DNA of 31,589 bases from a virus. Shown here one piece after another: positions 22,737 to 31,589 of this stretch. The notes beneath the pieces were generated by a model. It was not told the origin of the DNA, made no database searches, and was given only the letters and a program-made list of their open reading frames with translations. The stretch lies in the IMG/VR virus record IMGVR_UViG_3300025120_000296, positions 1 through 31,589 of that record; one strand, written 5' to 3'. How positions within the stretch are numbered: the stretch's first letter is position 1; each line of letters opens with the position of its first letter. The position numbers and the translations under genes are program-made.

Positions 22737-25700
22737 TTGTCTAGAGAAACTTTAAAAGACTTTTTAACATCAAAAGGGTCAGTAGATGATAAAATCAGCT
22801 ATACACTCAAAGAAGGACCAGACGGTCTCGGCAAAGATCCTAGTACAGATCAGGAGTTACTAGACTTAATTGATGACACCCGCGGACTATTAGGTGATTA
22901 TGTTAAGTTTCTCGTTGACAATAGTTCTAATCATTTTAAGATTAAAGGTTCTAACGAGCAAGCTGCCAGTTCAAACAAAGGTGATGATTTAGTTCTTGCA
23001 GACCTGCAGGGTGCTGAGAAAGTTTTTGTAGAGCAAGGCACGGAACTTAAGTCAAAACTAAACGAATATAGTGATAGTGGCCAATTCACAAACTCCGGTG
23101 TTCCTATATCTGATATTGTCGACAAGGTTGGTAAGAATTTTTCAAACCATGAGTCTCTTAAGAATGTAACAGGGCGATCTTTAGATGTTTCTGGAAAAAC
23201 ATTGACTTCACCTAACGGTGAAGAGAATGATATAGTTCAAGCAACGCACAGTGTGTTTTTAAAGAACAATCGATTTGCAAATGTAGGTAACAGTGAAAAA
23301 AGAAGTTTTACTGAAAAACCTCAGTCGCCTGATAATTTTGAGTCGTCAGATAAAATAGATAACTCAGGCACACTTACTTTGCAAAATAAGTTTGGTGAAT
23401 ACGATCAAAATATAAACATAGTTAGTTTTAATGAACTAAAAAAGCTAGCAGCCTCTTTATTGTTAAAATCTACCGGGTTTGATCTAGGTAGTGCACCTGG
23501 TGTGTCTGGGGATGTCGCAGATACATCTGAAGCTATCTCCTCTGGAGATTTAGGTAGTAACATAGATAAATCCTCCGGGTTAACAAAAGTTAACTTTAGC
23601 AACCTGAGATCAAAGAATGCAAAAGACTTTCCAGATGTATTAGGTGAATCTGTCAGGTCTGGGCGTGGAGAGTTAATTGAAGAAGACGGAAGCGCTGATA
23701 GTGTCAAGACGTTTGGAGCAACATACAATCCTACATTTCAATTCTTAGGCAAGTCAACAAAACTGCATAAGCTGCAAGCATCAATTGCGCTCATTGCTGT
23801 TAAAAATTTAACAAAAAACTTTTTTGACTCTTTTATGGAGCTTTTGAGGTCTCAAGACGCAGTGTCTCTTGAGTCTGATACTACATCGTATGTACAAGAG
23901 AATAGTAAAGTAGACCCTGTTGTTTATATGTTAGGACAGTCTAGAAAACTTGCATCTTTAAAAATTGATAATAACGTTTTTAGATCTTTGTTAGCAAGTA
24001 CAACATATCCTTTTTCTGACTGTGTTGAACGTGGTTTGAACGTGGTTCTAGGAAAAGACTATAAACTAGATAATGAAAATTTGACGATAAATCACAAAGT
24101 TCTGGCACAAAGTCCCGGTTACTGGTTAGCAGTCGCAAAATCTGTACTAAAAACTTTTGATAATGAAATTTCAAAATACACAGATGTTGTTTCAGAGACT
24201 CTTGAGACTGATGATCTATTTACTGTATATAGAAATATAATATTAAGTAACAAGTTTATTCAATTCTACAATGTCATGGCAACAATAGGTGATATTAGTT
24301 TACAGTCTACAGACGGTTCGTCAGTAAATCTAGCGCAGCATCACAACTACAAGAATCATAGAGATATTGATGCTATCCCTGATAATAAAGCGGTTCACAA
24401 ATCAAGAAAAAAGGACGGATTGTATAAGAATGAGTTAGCCTGGAACAATGATGAGACACCATCAATGTACCTGTTGCCTGCAAACATAATCAGAGCAGCT
24501 GGTCGTCTTAATAATTCTAACTTTGGCGCGAGTCCCGTTAGAGGAATGTTTGGATCTAAATTAGCAAAAAATACATATACTGGTATAGACGTAGACGGCT
24601 CTTTCAATAGAATACCAAACGAAGTTGTAAAAATACTAGAAGATCAACTCGATGCTGAATATGTGCCTTTTTATATACAAGATCTTAGAACAAATGAAAT
24701 TATTTCTTTTCATGCATTTTTGAATTCATTGACTGATACAATAGCTCCAACATTCAATGAAACTACTGGTTATGGTCGTATGGATCCTGTACAGACTTAT
24801 AAAAGTACTAAAAGAAATCTAAGCGTTGGTTTTACTATGATTGCCACTAGCAGAGAAGACTTTGATTCGATGTGGTATAAGATAAATAAGTTAACAACAT
24901 TACTTTACCCACAGTGGACACCTGGATCTTTAGTTTCTAATTCTGATGATCCTACAAACGGATCAAAATTCTATATGCCATTTAGTCAAGTCATTGGAGC
25001 ATCGCCTATTGTCAGGCTTCGAGTAGGTGATGTAATTAAGTCTAACTATTCAAAGTTTGCGTTAGCTAGAACTTTCGGTATTGGTGATACAAATGTAAGC
25101 GCGCGCACACGTGATTCGAATAAAGGTATGCTGGCGTCAGCATTGAATACTGGTGGCGTTTATGACGCTTTTACAGATGTTGTATTGAAAATATGGTTAG
25201 GTGTTTTTGGAAGTCCTCATTCTATAATTACTTCATTGTTTAACATGTCAGGCATGGGATCAAGTAAAGGAAATTTAGCAAAAATATCAATGAAACAAGC
25301 AAGAGGAGCTAGTCTTTCTGTAGTATCTAACTTTCTAGTCAATGGCTTTGCAAATCCTTTAGCAGTTGATGAAATAATAACGCAACTTAGAGATCCAAAT
25401 CTTAGCGATGATGTTGCATCAATAAGTTCAGCAAACGTTGGCAACTTTAGACGCAACATAAATAGTGGAAGATCATTTACAACAGCAGTAGGTATTAAAT
25501 CTGGTTATAGTAACGTAACCGGTCCATTTAAAAAGATGCTATTGAAACCTAATGTTAACACAGGCTACTATTGTGAAGAGACTGGTATGAAATATTTGAT
25601 ACCGCGTGCTCTAAAAGTAATCGTTATTGATAAGCGCAAAAACTTACCAGGTTTACCTAACAACATGATTGGTTATAAGGTAAAAGTAATCGACCCATCA

Positions 25701-26303
25701 GCACCTTCAGAGATTGGTGAGATTGGCAGTGAAAACCATCTTATTGTTACACACAGTGACATATATCCAGATCCAAAAGCTATGTTTAATAATAGTATTA
25801 TGGGAATGGCACTATTACTCCAAGACCCAGTAGCAGGCGTGATAGATAGTCTTATTTCTCTTGCTGATGACTATGCCCTGTCAATAGGTGCACCAAATGA
25901 AGCACTTGATCTATTAAGAGCATTTTATCAACGTGATGAAGCTTTATTTATGCGTTCAGAATTAAATCCGTTTACAAGAGCTTTTGAAACAACGCGTGGT
26001 CGAGGTTTAGCAGGGGTCATGGGATCAATTAATTTTGACTGGCTGTCTGACTTTCCTTGGGAAATTGATTTTAATTCTCGGGCGCCGATGGGTTGTAAAA
26101 TTTCTTTTAATTTTAATGTTATTCACGATATACCTCCTGGTCTCGATCACTCAGGATATAATAGAGCACCCATCTATAATGTCGGTAATATAATGAAGAA
26201 TGTAGCAGGAGATGTTTATAATGATGACGGTAGAGAAGCTGAGTTTAGATACAAAAATCAAGGTGGGTTTGCTACTAGGATTAAGGGTAAAAATAACAAG
26301 TAG
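22737..26303 (+). CDS. Large baseplate structural protein
   Basis: An 1188-residue protein starting at TTG 22737, 6 bases after GGAGG. The N-terminal third (about 1-330) is Ser/Asp/Asn-rich with low predicted order. A conserved-looking core at about 642-730 reads YVPFYIQDLRTNEIISFHAF, then YGRMDPVQTYKSTKRNLSVG and FDSMWYKINKLTTLLYPQW, followed by VIGASPIVRLRVGDVI. The end carries PMGCKISFNFNVIHDIPPGL and GYNRAPIYNVGN. I recall these as features of large tail/baseplate proteins in marine T4-like phages; a precise T4 counterpart (gp48 or gp54 region) is not secure. It lies between the tape measure and gp53-like genes, so it is probably a hub or tube-baseplate junction protein. Confidence 0.75.
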   Translation: MSRETLKDFLTSKGSVDDKISYTLKEGPDGLGKDPSTDQELLDLIDDTRGLLGDYVKFLVDNSSNHFKIKGSNEQAASSNKGDDLVLADLQGAEKVFVEQGTELKSKLNEYSDSGQFTNSGVPISDIVDKVGKNFSNHESLKNVTGRSLDVSGKTLTSPNGEENDIVQATHSVFLKNNRFANVGNSEKRSFTEKPQSPDNFESSDKIDNSGTLTLQNKFGEYDQNINIVSFNELKKLAASLLLKSTGFDLGSAPGVSGDVADTSEAISSGDLGSNIDKSSGLTKVNFSNLRSKNAKDFPDVLGESVRSGRGELIEEDGSADSVKTFGATYNPTFQFLGKSTKLHKLQASIALIAVKNLTKNFFDSFMELLRSQDAVSLESDTTSYVQENSKVDPVVYMLGQSRKLASLKIDNNVFRSLLASTTYPFSDCVERGLNVVLGKDYKLDNENLTINHKVLAQSPGYWLAVAKSVLKTFDNEISKYTDVVSETLETDDLFTVYRNIILSNKFIQFYNVMATIGDISLQSTDGSSVNLAQHHNYKNHRDIDAIPDNKAVHKSRKKDGLYKNELAWNNDETPSMYLLPANIIRAAGRLNNSNFGASPVRGMFGSKLAKNTYTGIDVDGSFNRIPNEVVKILEDQLDAEYVPFYIQDLRTNEIISFHAFLNSLTDTIAPTFNETTGYGRMDPVQTYKSTKRNLSVGFTMIATSREDFDSMWYKINKLTTLLYPQWTPGSLVSNSDDPTNGSKFYMPFSQVIGASPIVRLRVGDVIKSNYSKFALARTFGIGDTNVSARTRDSNKGMLASALNTGGVYDAFTDVVLKIWLGVFGSPHSIITSLFNMSGMGSSKGNLAKISMKQARGASLSVVSNFLVNGFANPLAVDEIITQLRDPNLSDDVASISSANVGNFRRNINSGRSFTTAVGIKSGYSNVTGPFKKMLLKPNVNTGYYCEETGMKYLIPRALKVIVIDKRKNLPGLPNNMIGYKVKVIDPSAPSEIGEIGSENHLIVTHSDIYPDPKAMFNNSIMGMALLLQDPVAGVIDSLISLADDYALSIGAPNEALDLLRAFYQRDEALFMRSELNPFTRAFETTRGRGLAGVMGSINFDWLSDFPWEIDFNSRAPMGCKISFNFNVIHDIPPGLDHSGYNRAPIYNVGNIMKNVAGDVYNDDGREAEFRYKNQGGFATRIKGKNNK

Positions 26304-26311
26304 GGGTAATT

Positions 26312-26617
26312 ATGGCACTAAGTAGATATTCTTTTAGTACTAAAAGTATTGATTCAAACGGGAAGAGATACGTATCAAGCTCTGATGCATCCCGAAAAAT
26401 TTTTAATGCAGTTGACAATCAAACAATTAACTATACAGTTCATATCTTAGAAGAAGGTGAAAGGCTTGATTATCTTGCAGGTGTTTTTTACGGAAAGTCT
26501 GAATTGTGGTGGGTTTTAGCGGCGGCTAGTGGAATAGGTTATGCCTTGCAAGTCCCGCCAGGCACTATTGTTAGAGTACCTAACAGTCTAAGTGAAGTGT
26601 TTGGAGTGATACTTTGA
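26312..26617 (+). CDS. 53: LysM-like baseplate wedge protein, gp53-like
   Basis: A 101-residue protein. The segment YTVHILEEGERLDYLAGVF then YGKSELWWVLAAASG and a PPGTIVRVPN end is the LysM-type fold found in T4 gp53 (YYIKG, RPEELANAIYGNPQLYWVLL) and in the P2 gpX family. T4 gp53 has 196 residues, so this is a core-domain version. In T4, gp53 clamps neighbouring wedges around the hub; here the protein lies between two large baseplate genes. Its last bases overlap the TTG start of the next gene. Confidence 0.85.
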   Translation: MALSRYSFSTKSIDSNGKRYVSSSDASRKIFNAVDNQTINYTVHILEEGERLDYLAGVFYGKSELWWVLAAASGIGYALQVPPGTIVRVPNSLSEVFGVIL

Positions 26618-29600
26618 GCAGCAAATACGATAAAATAACCAATTACAATTTAAGTTATGAGATATTAAGAGATGCTGTCAATGAATTTAACGGTTACGTG
26701 TTAGGATTGTCACAAAACGACATATGGCTTTTTCTAGACAGCGTTAATGCTCCTAGTGTAGGCACTAAAGATGCTGCGCTTGATTCTTTCTTAAATGATA
26801 CTGCAGTTACGCTTTTAGATAGAACAGCAGGTGCTTTTTTTTGCAATGATCTAATTACAAATAAAAAAGTTAATATTCCCGCGCAAAACTTTAATGACGA
26901 ACCCTTAAAGGCAAAAGCATTATTTACTTTTGTACCACCTAACTTCTCTGAAAACTTTTTAGAAAATGACTTTATTCAAGCGACTCGAACACATAGTAAT
27001 GCAATAATTACAACAAAGGATATGCTCAAGTATTATGAAGGTGAAATTTCAGAGGAAATAGCACAAGACAAGGACGGTAATGCTTTAAAAGATAGTGACG
27101 GTAATGAAAAAATGTTTGTTTCCGGGATTGTTAGGGGAGGTGACCTTAAAGATTCAGGACTTAATAATAAGTCGAAACCTGACAGGTTTAATTCTCCTTC
27201 ACTGGGGTCCATTGTTATTCAGCATCCAAAAGCAAGTATTGCATCTCGAGGCAAGGAACACTTACCAATTTTTTTTAACGCAGTGACGCCAATTGAGATG
27301 TCTCGATGTGTTCCTTATATTGACTTGAGAGTTGTTTCATTAAACTATAGAGTTGACGAAACTGGTGAAAAGATTGGTGCTAGCAAATTAAATAACGTTT
27401 CTTTTATGAGATTTTTGAAGGGTGATAGTAGGAAATTTGAGCTTGATGATGCTGTTGGCTTTGGAAATCTTAAACCGGTAAATAATTCTACAACTGATGC
27501 TGAGAGAAAAGCATCTGTGTTTAACGATATATCTTTCATGGATCTTTTTACAGCCCCGCAAACATTAGCTAATGCGAACATTAACAGTAATGGGAAAAAT
27601 GGCTTTGCCACTATCGACAATGTGAACAATCCAATCTTAGAACCCATCGCGCCTTTTTTAACTTTAGAGAGTTTAATTGTCAATGTTACAGGTACAGGTT
27701 ATGGTGCACTATCTTCAAAAAAAGGTGTCTTAAAGTTAAAACTTCACGATCGATCTAGACTAAAAGACATGTCGCCTTTACTTTCTAGTTCACGTTTTGC
27801 GACTAACAAAATAATAATTGAGTTTGGGTGGAACCACCCGGATGGTGGTCCTTTTTCTGACAATCCTCTAGGTAAATATTTAAACGCATTGAAGGAAAGA
27901 TCTGTGTTTCAAGTTACAAAAGCAGATTTTTCATTTGGAGACGGTGGTGTCGTTGATATTACTATAGGGTTAGCTGCTTATGGCTTTAGACAGACAGAGA
28001 GGGTGCACGCAGGTGCAGGCCCTGATGTTCCTATGAATTTTTTAAGTGATATCATTGATGCAAGTTTTGACGATTTACTTGAAGAAGATAACAAATTAAC
28101 AAAAGCACCAGAAATCAGACAAAAAGTCAAATTAAATCAAAGGTCAGCAAGAAGTGATAGCAGCAGCATTAGTTGGGAAACTTATAAAATTCTTATGACA
28201 AAGACTGGCAACTTAAAAAACATGAAAGAAGCTGCAATAATTGTAGATGCTATGTTAACGCTGGACATGGCAAAAGATCAAGAAAGACCGGCAAAAGAAC
28301 AAGAACTAAAAAACTTATTAGCAGCTGATCCAGGTAAAGTAGACGCGGCTGAGTTGCAAAATATAATTGATAATGCTATTGGGCAGAATAAAAGCAATAT
28401 GATTGGTCGAGTTTACGGTAAACTAGAGGCTATTAAAGACAAACAAATACCAGATCCTTTTATTAGTTCACTTGTCTACCCACTCCCTTTACTTTTAGGT
28501 GAAAATTTTCATACCCAGAATGCTGAGACTCAAAATAAGCAACTTTTCTTAAACTGTGGATTTAGTGAATCAGATCTAAATCCAACCACCGGAATTGGTG
28601 AACTAACTACACTAGGAAAGCTGATAAACTATTTTATAGGCATGCCATTAGCAGCTTCTTGTCTTTACGATGAAGTACAATTAGTCTTCTATCCTATGAA
28701 CCATCAAGCAGCAGGAGGAAGAAAACATACAACTGCAAGTTTTCCAATACAAATTAACAAACTTGAAGAAGCGATTAAAGCATCAATAAAGAGAAGCCCA
28801 AATCTATCAGTCACAAGAATGTTTTCGCTTCTTGAAAAACTTGTTGCAGATAGAAATTGTCCTGCTTACGGTATTTCCGGAGTTTTCGCTGAGTCTGAAA
28901 ATATGAGAAATAGTTCTTCAGCAGACCAAGCTGTAGTAACATTAAACAGTCTTGACGATTTAGATAAGAGTGGTATTGATGAAGATATCCAACAGCAAAT
29001 AACAGAATTATCTAAATCTGGTGAGGCTGGAATACGTGATAAAATTAAAGGATTTAGTGAATCTGCTGGTAGTACAGAAGAAGTCAAATTAAAAAAAGCT
29101 CTAACTTCACTCATTAAACAAAAAAAGAGTTTACTAAATGAAGCAACAAAGGCAGCCCTTCCAAAGAAACTAAGAAGTATATACAGATCCGACGGTCTCC
29201 AAGCAGAATTTACTAACATGGACCGCTTTGTCAGGCCAAATATTGCTATGGACTTTGAAGTTATTGATGCAATTGATGCACAAACTTTTGACACTGATGA
29301 TAAGCCCGGTTTTTTTAAAAAGTTATATCGACTGACAACACCTTCAAGCTCCCAGAAAGACGGTCTTTACTTAGATAAGACAATACTTAGAATTCACGTT
29401 TATGATGAAGAGTGTGTGCAATCTCCTTCTGAACATACACTCATCAATTCAATGACGCAGGGTGTAAATAACAAGGTTTCTGGTGGTGCTGGTAGTATTG
29501 CTCAAAAGCTCTCAAATAAAGATCAGTTAACATATCAACAAGTGAAAGAATTTGTAAAGAGAGCTTATCCAACAATTATTTATGGCGCTGCTGGTTCTAC

Positions 29601-29979
29601 TATTAGTAATATTTCAATCGATTCCAACACTTCAGGTGGGCTAGCTAATGTTACTATGATTGAGAGTTATGCAAATGCACGAAATGGTGATGTAAAGGCG
29701 CACAGATTTGATAATAATTTTGAATCTATTGAAATGTTCCCTCAGACTATTAACATTTCAATGATGGGTATACCCACAATAGGTATAGGTAATTCAATAT
29801 TTATAGACTTTGGAACAAACACGAGTTTAGATAACATTTATACAGTAACAAGTGTCACACACAATATCAGTGCTGGAAACTTTACGACAACACTAGCATT
29901 AGTCCCATCCAACATCGGCGCTGTTTCTAACTTTAATGAAAATTTAATAATGACATTAGAAAATATTGCCAAATCATAA
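26614..29979 (+). CDS. Large baseplate hub-type structural protein
   Basis: A 1121-residue protein. TTG 26614 overlaps the previous TGA, with GGAG 8 bases ahead. Recognisable segments are TPIEMSRCVPYIDLRVVS, FMDLFTAPQTLANANIN, FLTLESLIVNVTGTGYG, LKLKLHDRSRLKDMSPLL, IIIEFGWNHPDGG and, near the end, IGIGNSIFIDFGTNTSLDN followed by YTVTSVTHNISAGNFTTTL. The last part resembles the beta domains of gp27/gpD-type hub proteins, where a V-T-x-V-x-H-x-I-x-x-G-x-F-x-T strand pair is common. A helical Lys/Glu-rich middle (about 530-600 and 780-860) interrupts it. I infer a hub or inner baseplate component and do not assign a T4 gene number. Confidence 0.75.
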   Translation: MSSKYDKITNYNLSYEILRDAVNEFNGYVLGLSQNDIWLFLDSVNAPSVGTKDAALDSFLNDTAVTLLDRTAGAFFCNDLITNKKVNIPAQNFNDEPLKAKALFTFVPPNFSENFLENDFIQATRTHSNAIITTKDMLKYYEGEISEEIAQDKDGNALKDSDGNEKMFVSGIVRGGDLKDSGLNNKSKPDRFNSPSLGSIVIQHPKASIASRGKEHLPIFFNAVTPIEMSRCVPYIDLRVVSLNYRVDETGEKIGASKLNNVSFMRFLKGDSRKFELDDAVGFGNLKPVNNSTTDAERKASVFNDISFMDLFTAPQTLANANINSNGKNGFATIDNVNNPILEPIAPFLTLESLIVNVTGTGYGALSSKKGVLKLKLHDRSRLKDMSPLLSSSRFATNKIIIEFGWNHPDGGPFSDNPLGKYLNALKERSVFQVTKADFSFGDGGVVDITIGLAAYGFRQTERVHAGAGPDVPMNFLSDIIDASFDDLLEEDNKLTKAPEIRQKVKLNQRSARSDSSSISWETYKILMTKTGNLKNMKEAAIIVDAMLTLDMAKDQERPAKEQELKNLLAADPGKVDAAELQNIIDNAIGQNKSNMIGRVYGKLEAIKDKQIPDPFISSLVYPLPLLLGENFHTQNAETQNKQLFLNCGFSESDLNPTTGIGELTTLGKLINYFIGMPLAASCLYDEVQLVFYPMNHQAAGGRKHTTASFPIQINKLEEAIKASIKRSPNLSVTRMFSLLEKLVADRNCPAYGISGVFAESENMRNSSSADQAVVTLNSLDDLDKSGIDEDIQQQITELSKSGEAGIRDKIKGFSESAGSTEEVKLKKALTSLIKQKKSLLNEATKAALPKKLRSIYRSDGLQAEFTNMDRFVRPNIAMDFEVIDAIDAQTFDTDDKPGFFKKLYRLTTPSSSQKDGLYLDKTILRIHVYDEECVQSPSEHTLINSMTQGVNNKVSGGAGSIAQKLSNKDQLTYQQVKEFVKRAYPTIIYGAAGSTISNISIDSNTSGGLANVTMIESYANARNGDVKAHRFDNNFESIEMFPQTINISMMGIPTIGIGNSIFIDFGTNTSLDNIYTVTSVTHNISAGNFTTTLALVPSNIGAVSNFNENLIMTLENIAKS

Positions 29980-30002
29980 TTGTAAATTAAGCCTAAATTA
30001 TC

Positions 30003-30010
30003 TATAAATA
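30003..30010 (+). promoter_or_regulatory. Exact late promoter core just before the polymerase gene
   Basis: TATAAATA ends only 4 bases before ATG 30015. If used as a T4 late promoter, transcription would start at or after the ATG, giving a leaderless message. It may instead be chance, with the gene read from the upstream operon. There is no Shine-Dalgarno site before the ATG. Confidence 0.35.
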
Positions 30011-30014
30011 ATAC

Positions 30015-31061
30015 ATGGAATCAATTACAATACATAAAGTAAAGCTTAATAAAGAATATTCACTGGAAAGAAAACAAGGTGAAATAATACTAAGTAATGA
30101 AGGGCTAACAGTATCAATAGATACTGTATCTAAGATTAGACAATTGTCAAATCTAACTAAGATTAAAAATGTACTTGAGTATTATCCAGGATTAGTTTCT
30201 CTTAACATAACTGGTTCCCAAGAATACAGTAAAATATTAGGTAAGAAGAAGTCAATTGAATATAATGACTACATTTTAAAAGAATTAAACTTCACAAAAC
30301 CTATGATTACTTCATATCACACAAAAATATTTCCAGTTAGAAAAAAATGTTATAGTAATCTATCACAAGTATTTCTAAAAGACAGTGCTTTAGAATTACC
30401 AATTTATGATCACTCTGGTGTTACTGGCAGGACTAGTATAAAGAAAGGCTTTAATTTTCTCACAATGAAAAAGTCTGAAAGGGTGCAATTAACACACCCA
30501 AATAAAAATCTAGTAGAAGTTGACTTTAAATCTTGCGAGCCTTTCTTCTTTTTAAAAAGCCAGGGTGTGGAAATAGAAAGTGATGACGTTTATAGCTGGT
30601 TAATGGAAAAATATAACATACACAACGTTGCTAGAGATAAATTTAAAAGAGGTATGTTGTCAATCATCTACGGCGCAAATACAAAAACAACATCAAGGAT
30701 TATGCAAGTACCTCATAAAAAAGTAGTTTCTGTCAAAGAGGACTTAGGTATAAATAATTTAGAAAAAAAGTTAAGAAGTGAGTATGATGAGAACGGGTTT
30801 ATTTTAAATTATTACGGAAGACCCATTACTAGTGATTCTAACTTAGTAAACTACTGGATACAATCATCAACAGTTGATTTTTGCTCATTAGCTTTTAAAA
30901 GCTTTTGTGATAAAAACAATTTAAAAGCATGCTTTTTTGTCCATGACAGTATGACTTTTTGCGTCGATAGTAAAAATTTGCCAAAAATAACAGCAATAAC
31001 AGAAATCAAAGAATGTATTTCAGAAATAAGTGTGCCTGTTAAATTTACAGTTTTTTCTTGA
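30015..31061 (+). CDS. Miniature family A DNA polymerase
   Basis: A 348-residue protein with the ordered motifs of a Pol I-type palm/fingers. They are TGRTSIKKGFNFLTM (Pol I: TGRLSS...NLQNIP) at 138-151, motif A VEVDFKSCEP with D170 and E175 (Pol I D705/E710), motif B R207-x3-K211-x7-Y219-G (Pol I R754, K758, Y766), then YYGRPI, NYWIQSSTVDF (Pol I: IQGTAADI) and motif C FFVHDS with H310-D311. Pol I has HDE; the change to Ser is the main oddity. No 3'-5' exonuclease fits in the 130 N-terminal residues, and the A-to-B spacing (37) is shorter than in Pol I (49). T4-like phages normally use a family B polymerase, so this would be an extra enzyme. It adjoins baseplate genes and lacks a ribosome site. 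Activity is inferred from motifs. Confidence 0.85.
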   Translation: MESITIHKVKLNKEYSLERKQGEIILSNEGLTVSIDTVSKIRQLSNLTKIKNVLEYYPGLVSLNITGSQEYSKILGKKKSIEYNDYILKELNFTKPMITSYHTKIFPVRKKCYSNLSQVFLKDSALELPIYDHSGVTGRTSIKKGFNFLTMKKSERVQLTHPNKNLVEVDFKSCEPFFFLKSQGVEIESDDVYSWLMEKYNIHNVARDKFKRGMLSIIYGANTKTTSRIMQVPHKKVVSVKEDLGINNLEKKLRSEYDENGFILNYYGRPITSDSNLVNYWIQSSTVDFCSLAFKSFCDKNNLKACFFVHDSMTFCVDSKNLPKITAITEIKECISEISVPVKFTVFS

Positions 31062-31072
31062 TATATATTAAT

Positions 31073-31589
31073 ATGAAGAAGATTAGTGAAATAGGGATGA
31101 GAGCGTTTGCACCTGATGACAACACTTTTAACTACGGTGGTCACAAACCAATTACCAATCTTGGCGCGCCATCTTCATCAGCTGACTCTTGGTATAGTAG
31201 AATTTCACAACAGTCAGTTCCATTAGATGCATATTTTCAAGAAGACGAGGATGAAATGTACACAGATGACCCAAATGATATTTTAGAATACAGATACATA
31301 GAAATAGAAGAATCAAAGTTCGCTATTGTAGAGATCAACAAAAGTGTTATAAGGAATTTGATCATGGAAAATCAGCCGCAAGGTTCTGTAGCTGATAAAG
31401 ATGCATTAGACAAATTAGCATTGATTGCTCAACAGGCAGACGGTCTTAGAAAAAATCGTGCGTATAGAAAATTGTATAAAAGTTTGGCTCCTAGAGACCT
31501 GGCCACCATTAAAAACGCAGTTAAAAACTCAGCGCATATAAATCCAAAAACTGGAAAAGTCTTTAGGAATGAATTAGAAGTATTAAAAC
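31073..31589 (+). CDS. Hypothetical protein with an internal tag-like site (5' part, runs off the window)
   Basis: ATG 31073 opens a frame with no stop to the window end (172 codons seen). The start is MKKISEIGMRAFAPDDN, then a Ser/Gln/Asp-rich stretch and a very acidic part (55-80). Residues 88-99 (INKSVIRNLIME|N) closely resemble the N-terminal tag of the 2416 gene (RKQIRSLIME|E) and end in I97-M98-E99. The part after it is basic and helical (LRKNRAYRKLYKSLAPRD). I infer a gp21-processed head or internal protein whose propeptide is about 99 residues. There is no Shine-Dalgarno site at the ATG, 11 bases after the polymerase stop, so the true start could differ. Confidence 0.7.
   Translation, partial: MKKISEIGMRAFAPDDNTFNYGGHKPITNLGAPSSSADSWYSRISQQSVPLDAYFQEDEDEMYTDDPNDILEYRYIEIEESKFAIVEINKSVIRNLIMENQPQGSVADKDALDKLALIAQQADGLRKNRAYRKLYKSLAPRDLATIKNAVKNSAHINPKTGKVFRNELEVLK

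Noticed and set aside
30015-31061. T7-type single-subunit RNA polymerase instead of DNA polymerase
   Set aside because: HDS and R-x3-K-R fit RNA polymerases, but E175 at +5 of motif A, the TGR region and NYWIQSSTVDF fit family A DNA polymerases, and the size is far below about 880 residues. A tree would settle it.
1-31589. tRNA genes, CRISPR arrays, insertion sequences, integrase or attachment sites
   Set aside because: None seen: no cloverleaf-like segment, no regularly spaced repeats, and no transposase or integrase motifs.

Overview
The window is an AT-rich stretch of a T4-like contractile-tailed phage (myovirus) virion module. It is almost gap-free, and nearly all genes lie on the + strand. 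The major capsid protein, tail sheath, tail tube, tape measure and LysM-type gp53 genes follow the T4 family in sequence style and order. The style of several proteins (short conserved head-region ORFs, long baseplate proteins, beta-rich sheath insert) is that of marine T4-like phages. The host cannot be named from the sequence. Neither terminase (gp16/gp17) nor portal (gp20) is in the window.

Layout. 1-2292: the end of the prohead scaffold (gp22) and the major capsid protein (gp23), closed by a strong UUCG terminator. 2416-6582: accessory head-region genes. These are a tagged membrane protein, small hypotheticals, an exported protein, a reverse-strand HExxH membrane protein, a Cys/coiled-coil protein, two tandem paralogous beta-rich proteins and small membrane proteins. 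6546-9234: a cluster of proteins that share an N-terminal tag (M-K-I-T-R-x-Q-L-R-x-L-I-x-E) but are otherwise unrelated. 9333-12359: neck and tail-completion genes (gp13, gp14, gp15 types). 12421-19527: two very large tail sheath paralogs and the tail tube. 19602-22521: a gp26-type tail/baseplate assembly protein with a probable frameshift extension, then the tape measure. 22529-29979: a small helical protein and large baseplate proteins around a gp53-like gene. 30015-31061: a miniature family A DNA polymerase. 31073-end: an unfinished ORF that again holds a tag-like site.

The most interesting system is the tag family. The tag ends in (I/L)-x-E, which is the cleavage rule of the T4 prohead protease gp21. 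In T4, a similar short N-terminal peptide carries internal proteins into the prohead and is then clipped. I infer that this phage packages a set of internal proteins by the same logic. They include a lysine-rich protein with a GNAT acetyltransferase-like domain, a Met/His/Cys-rich possible metal binder, a membrane-segment protein, and a pair of tagged proteins now fused in one frame. Other items of note are a heptameric T slip site joining the gp26-type protein to a start-less downstream ORF, duplicated giant sheaths with a clean domain insertion in one copy, and the mini polymerase at the end of the structural operon.
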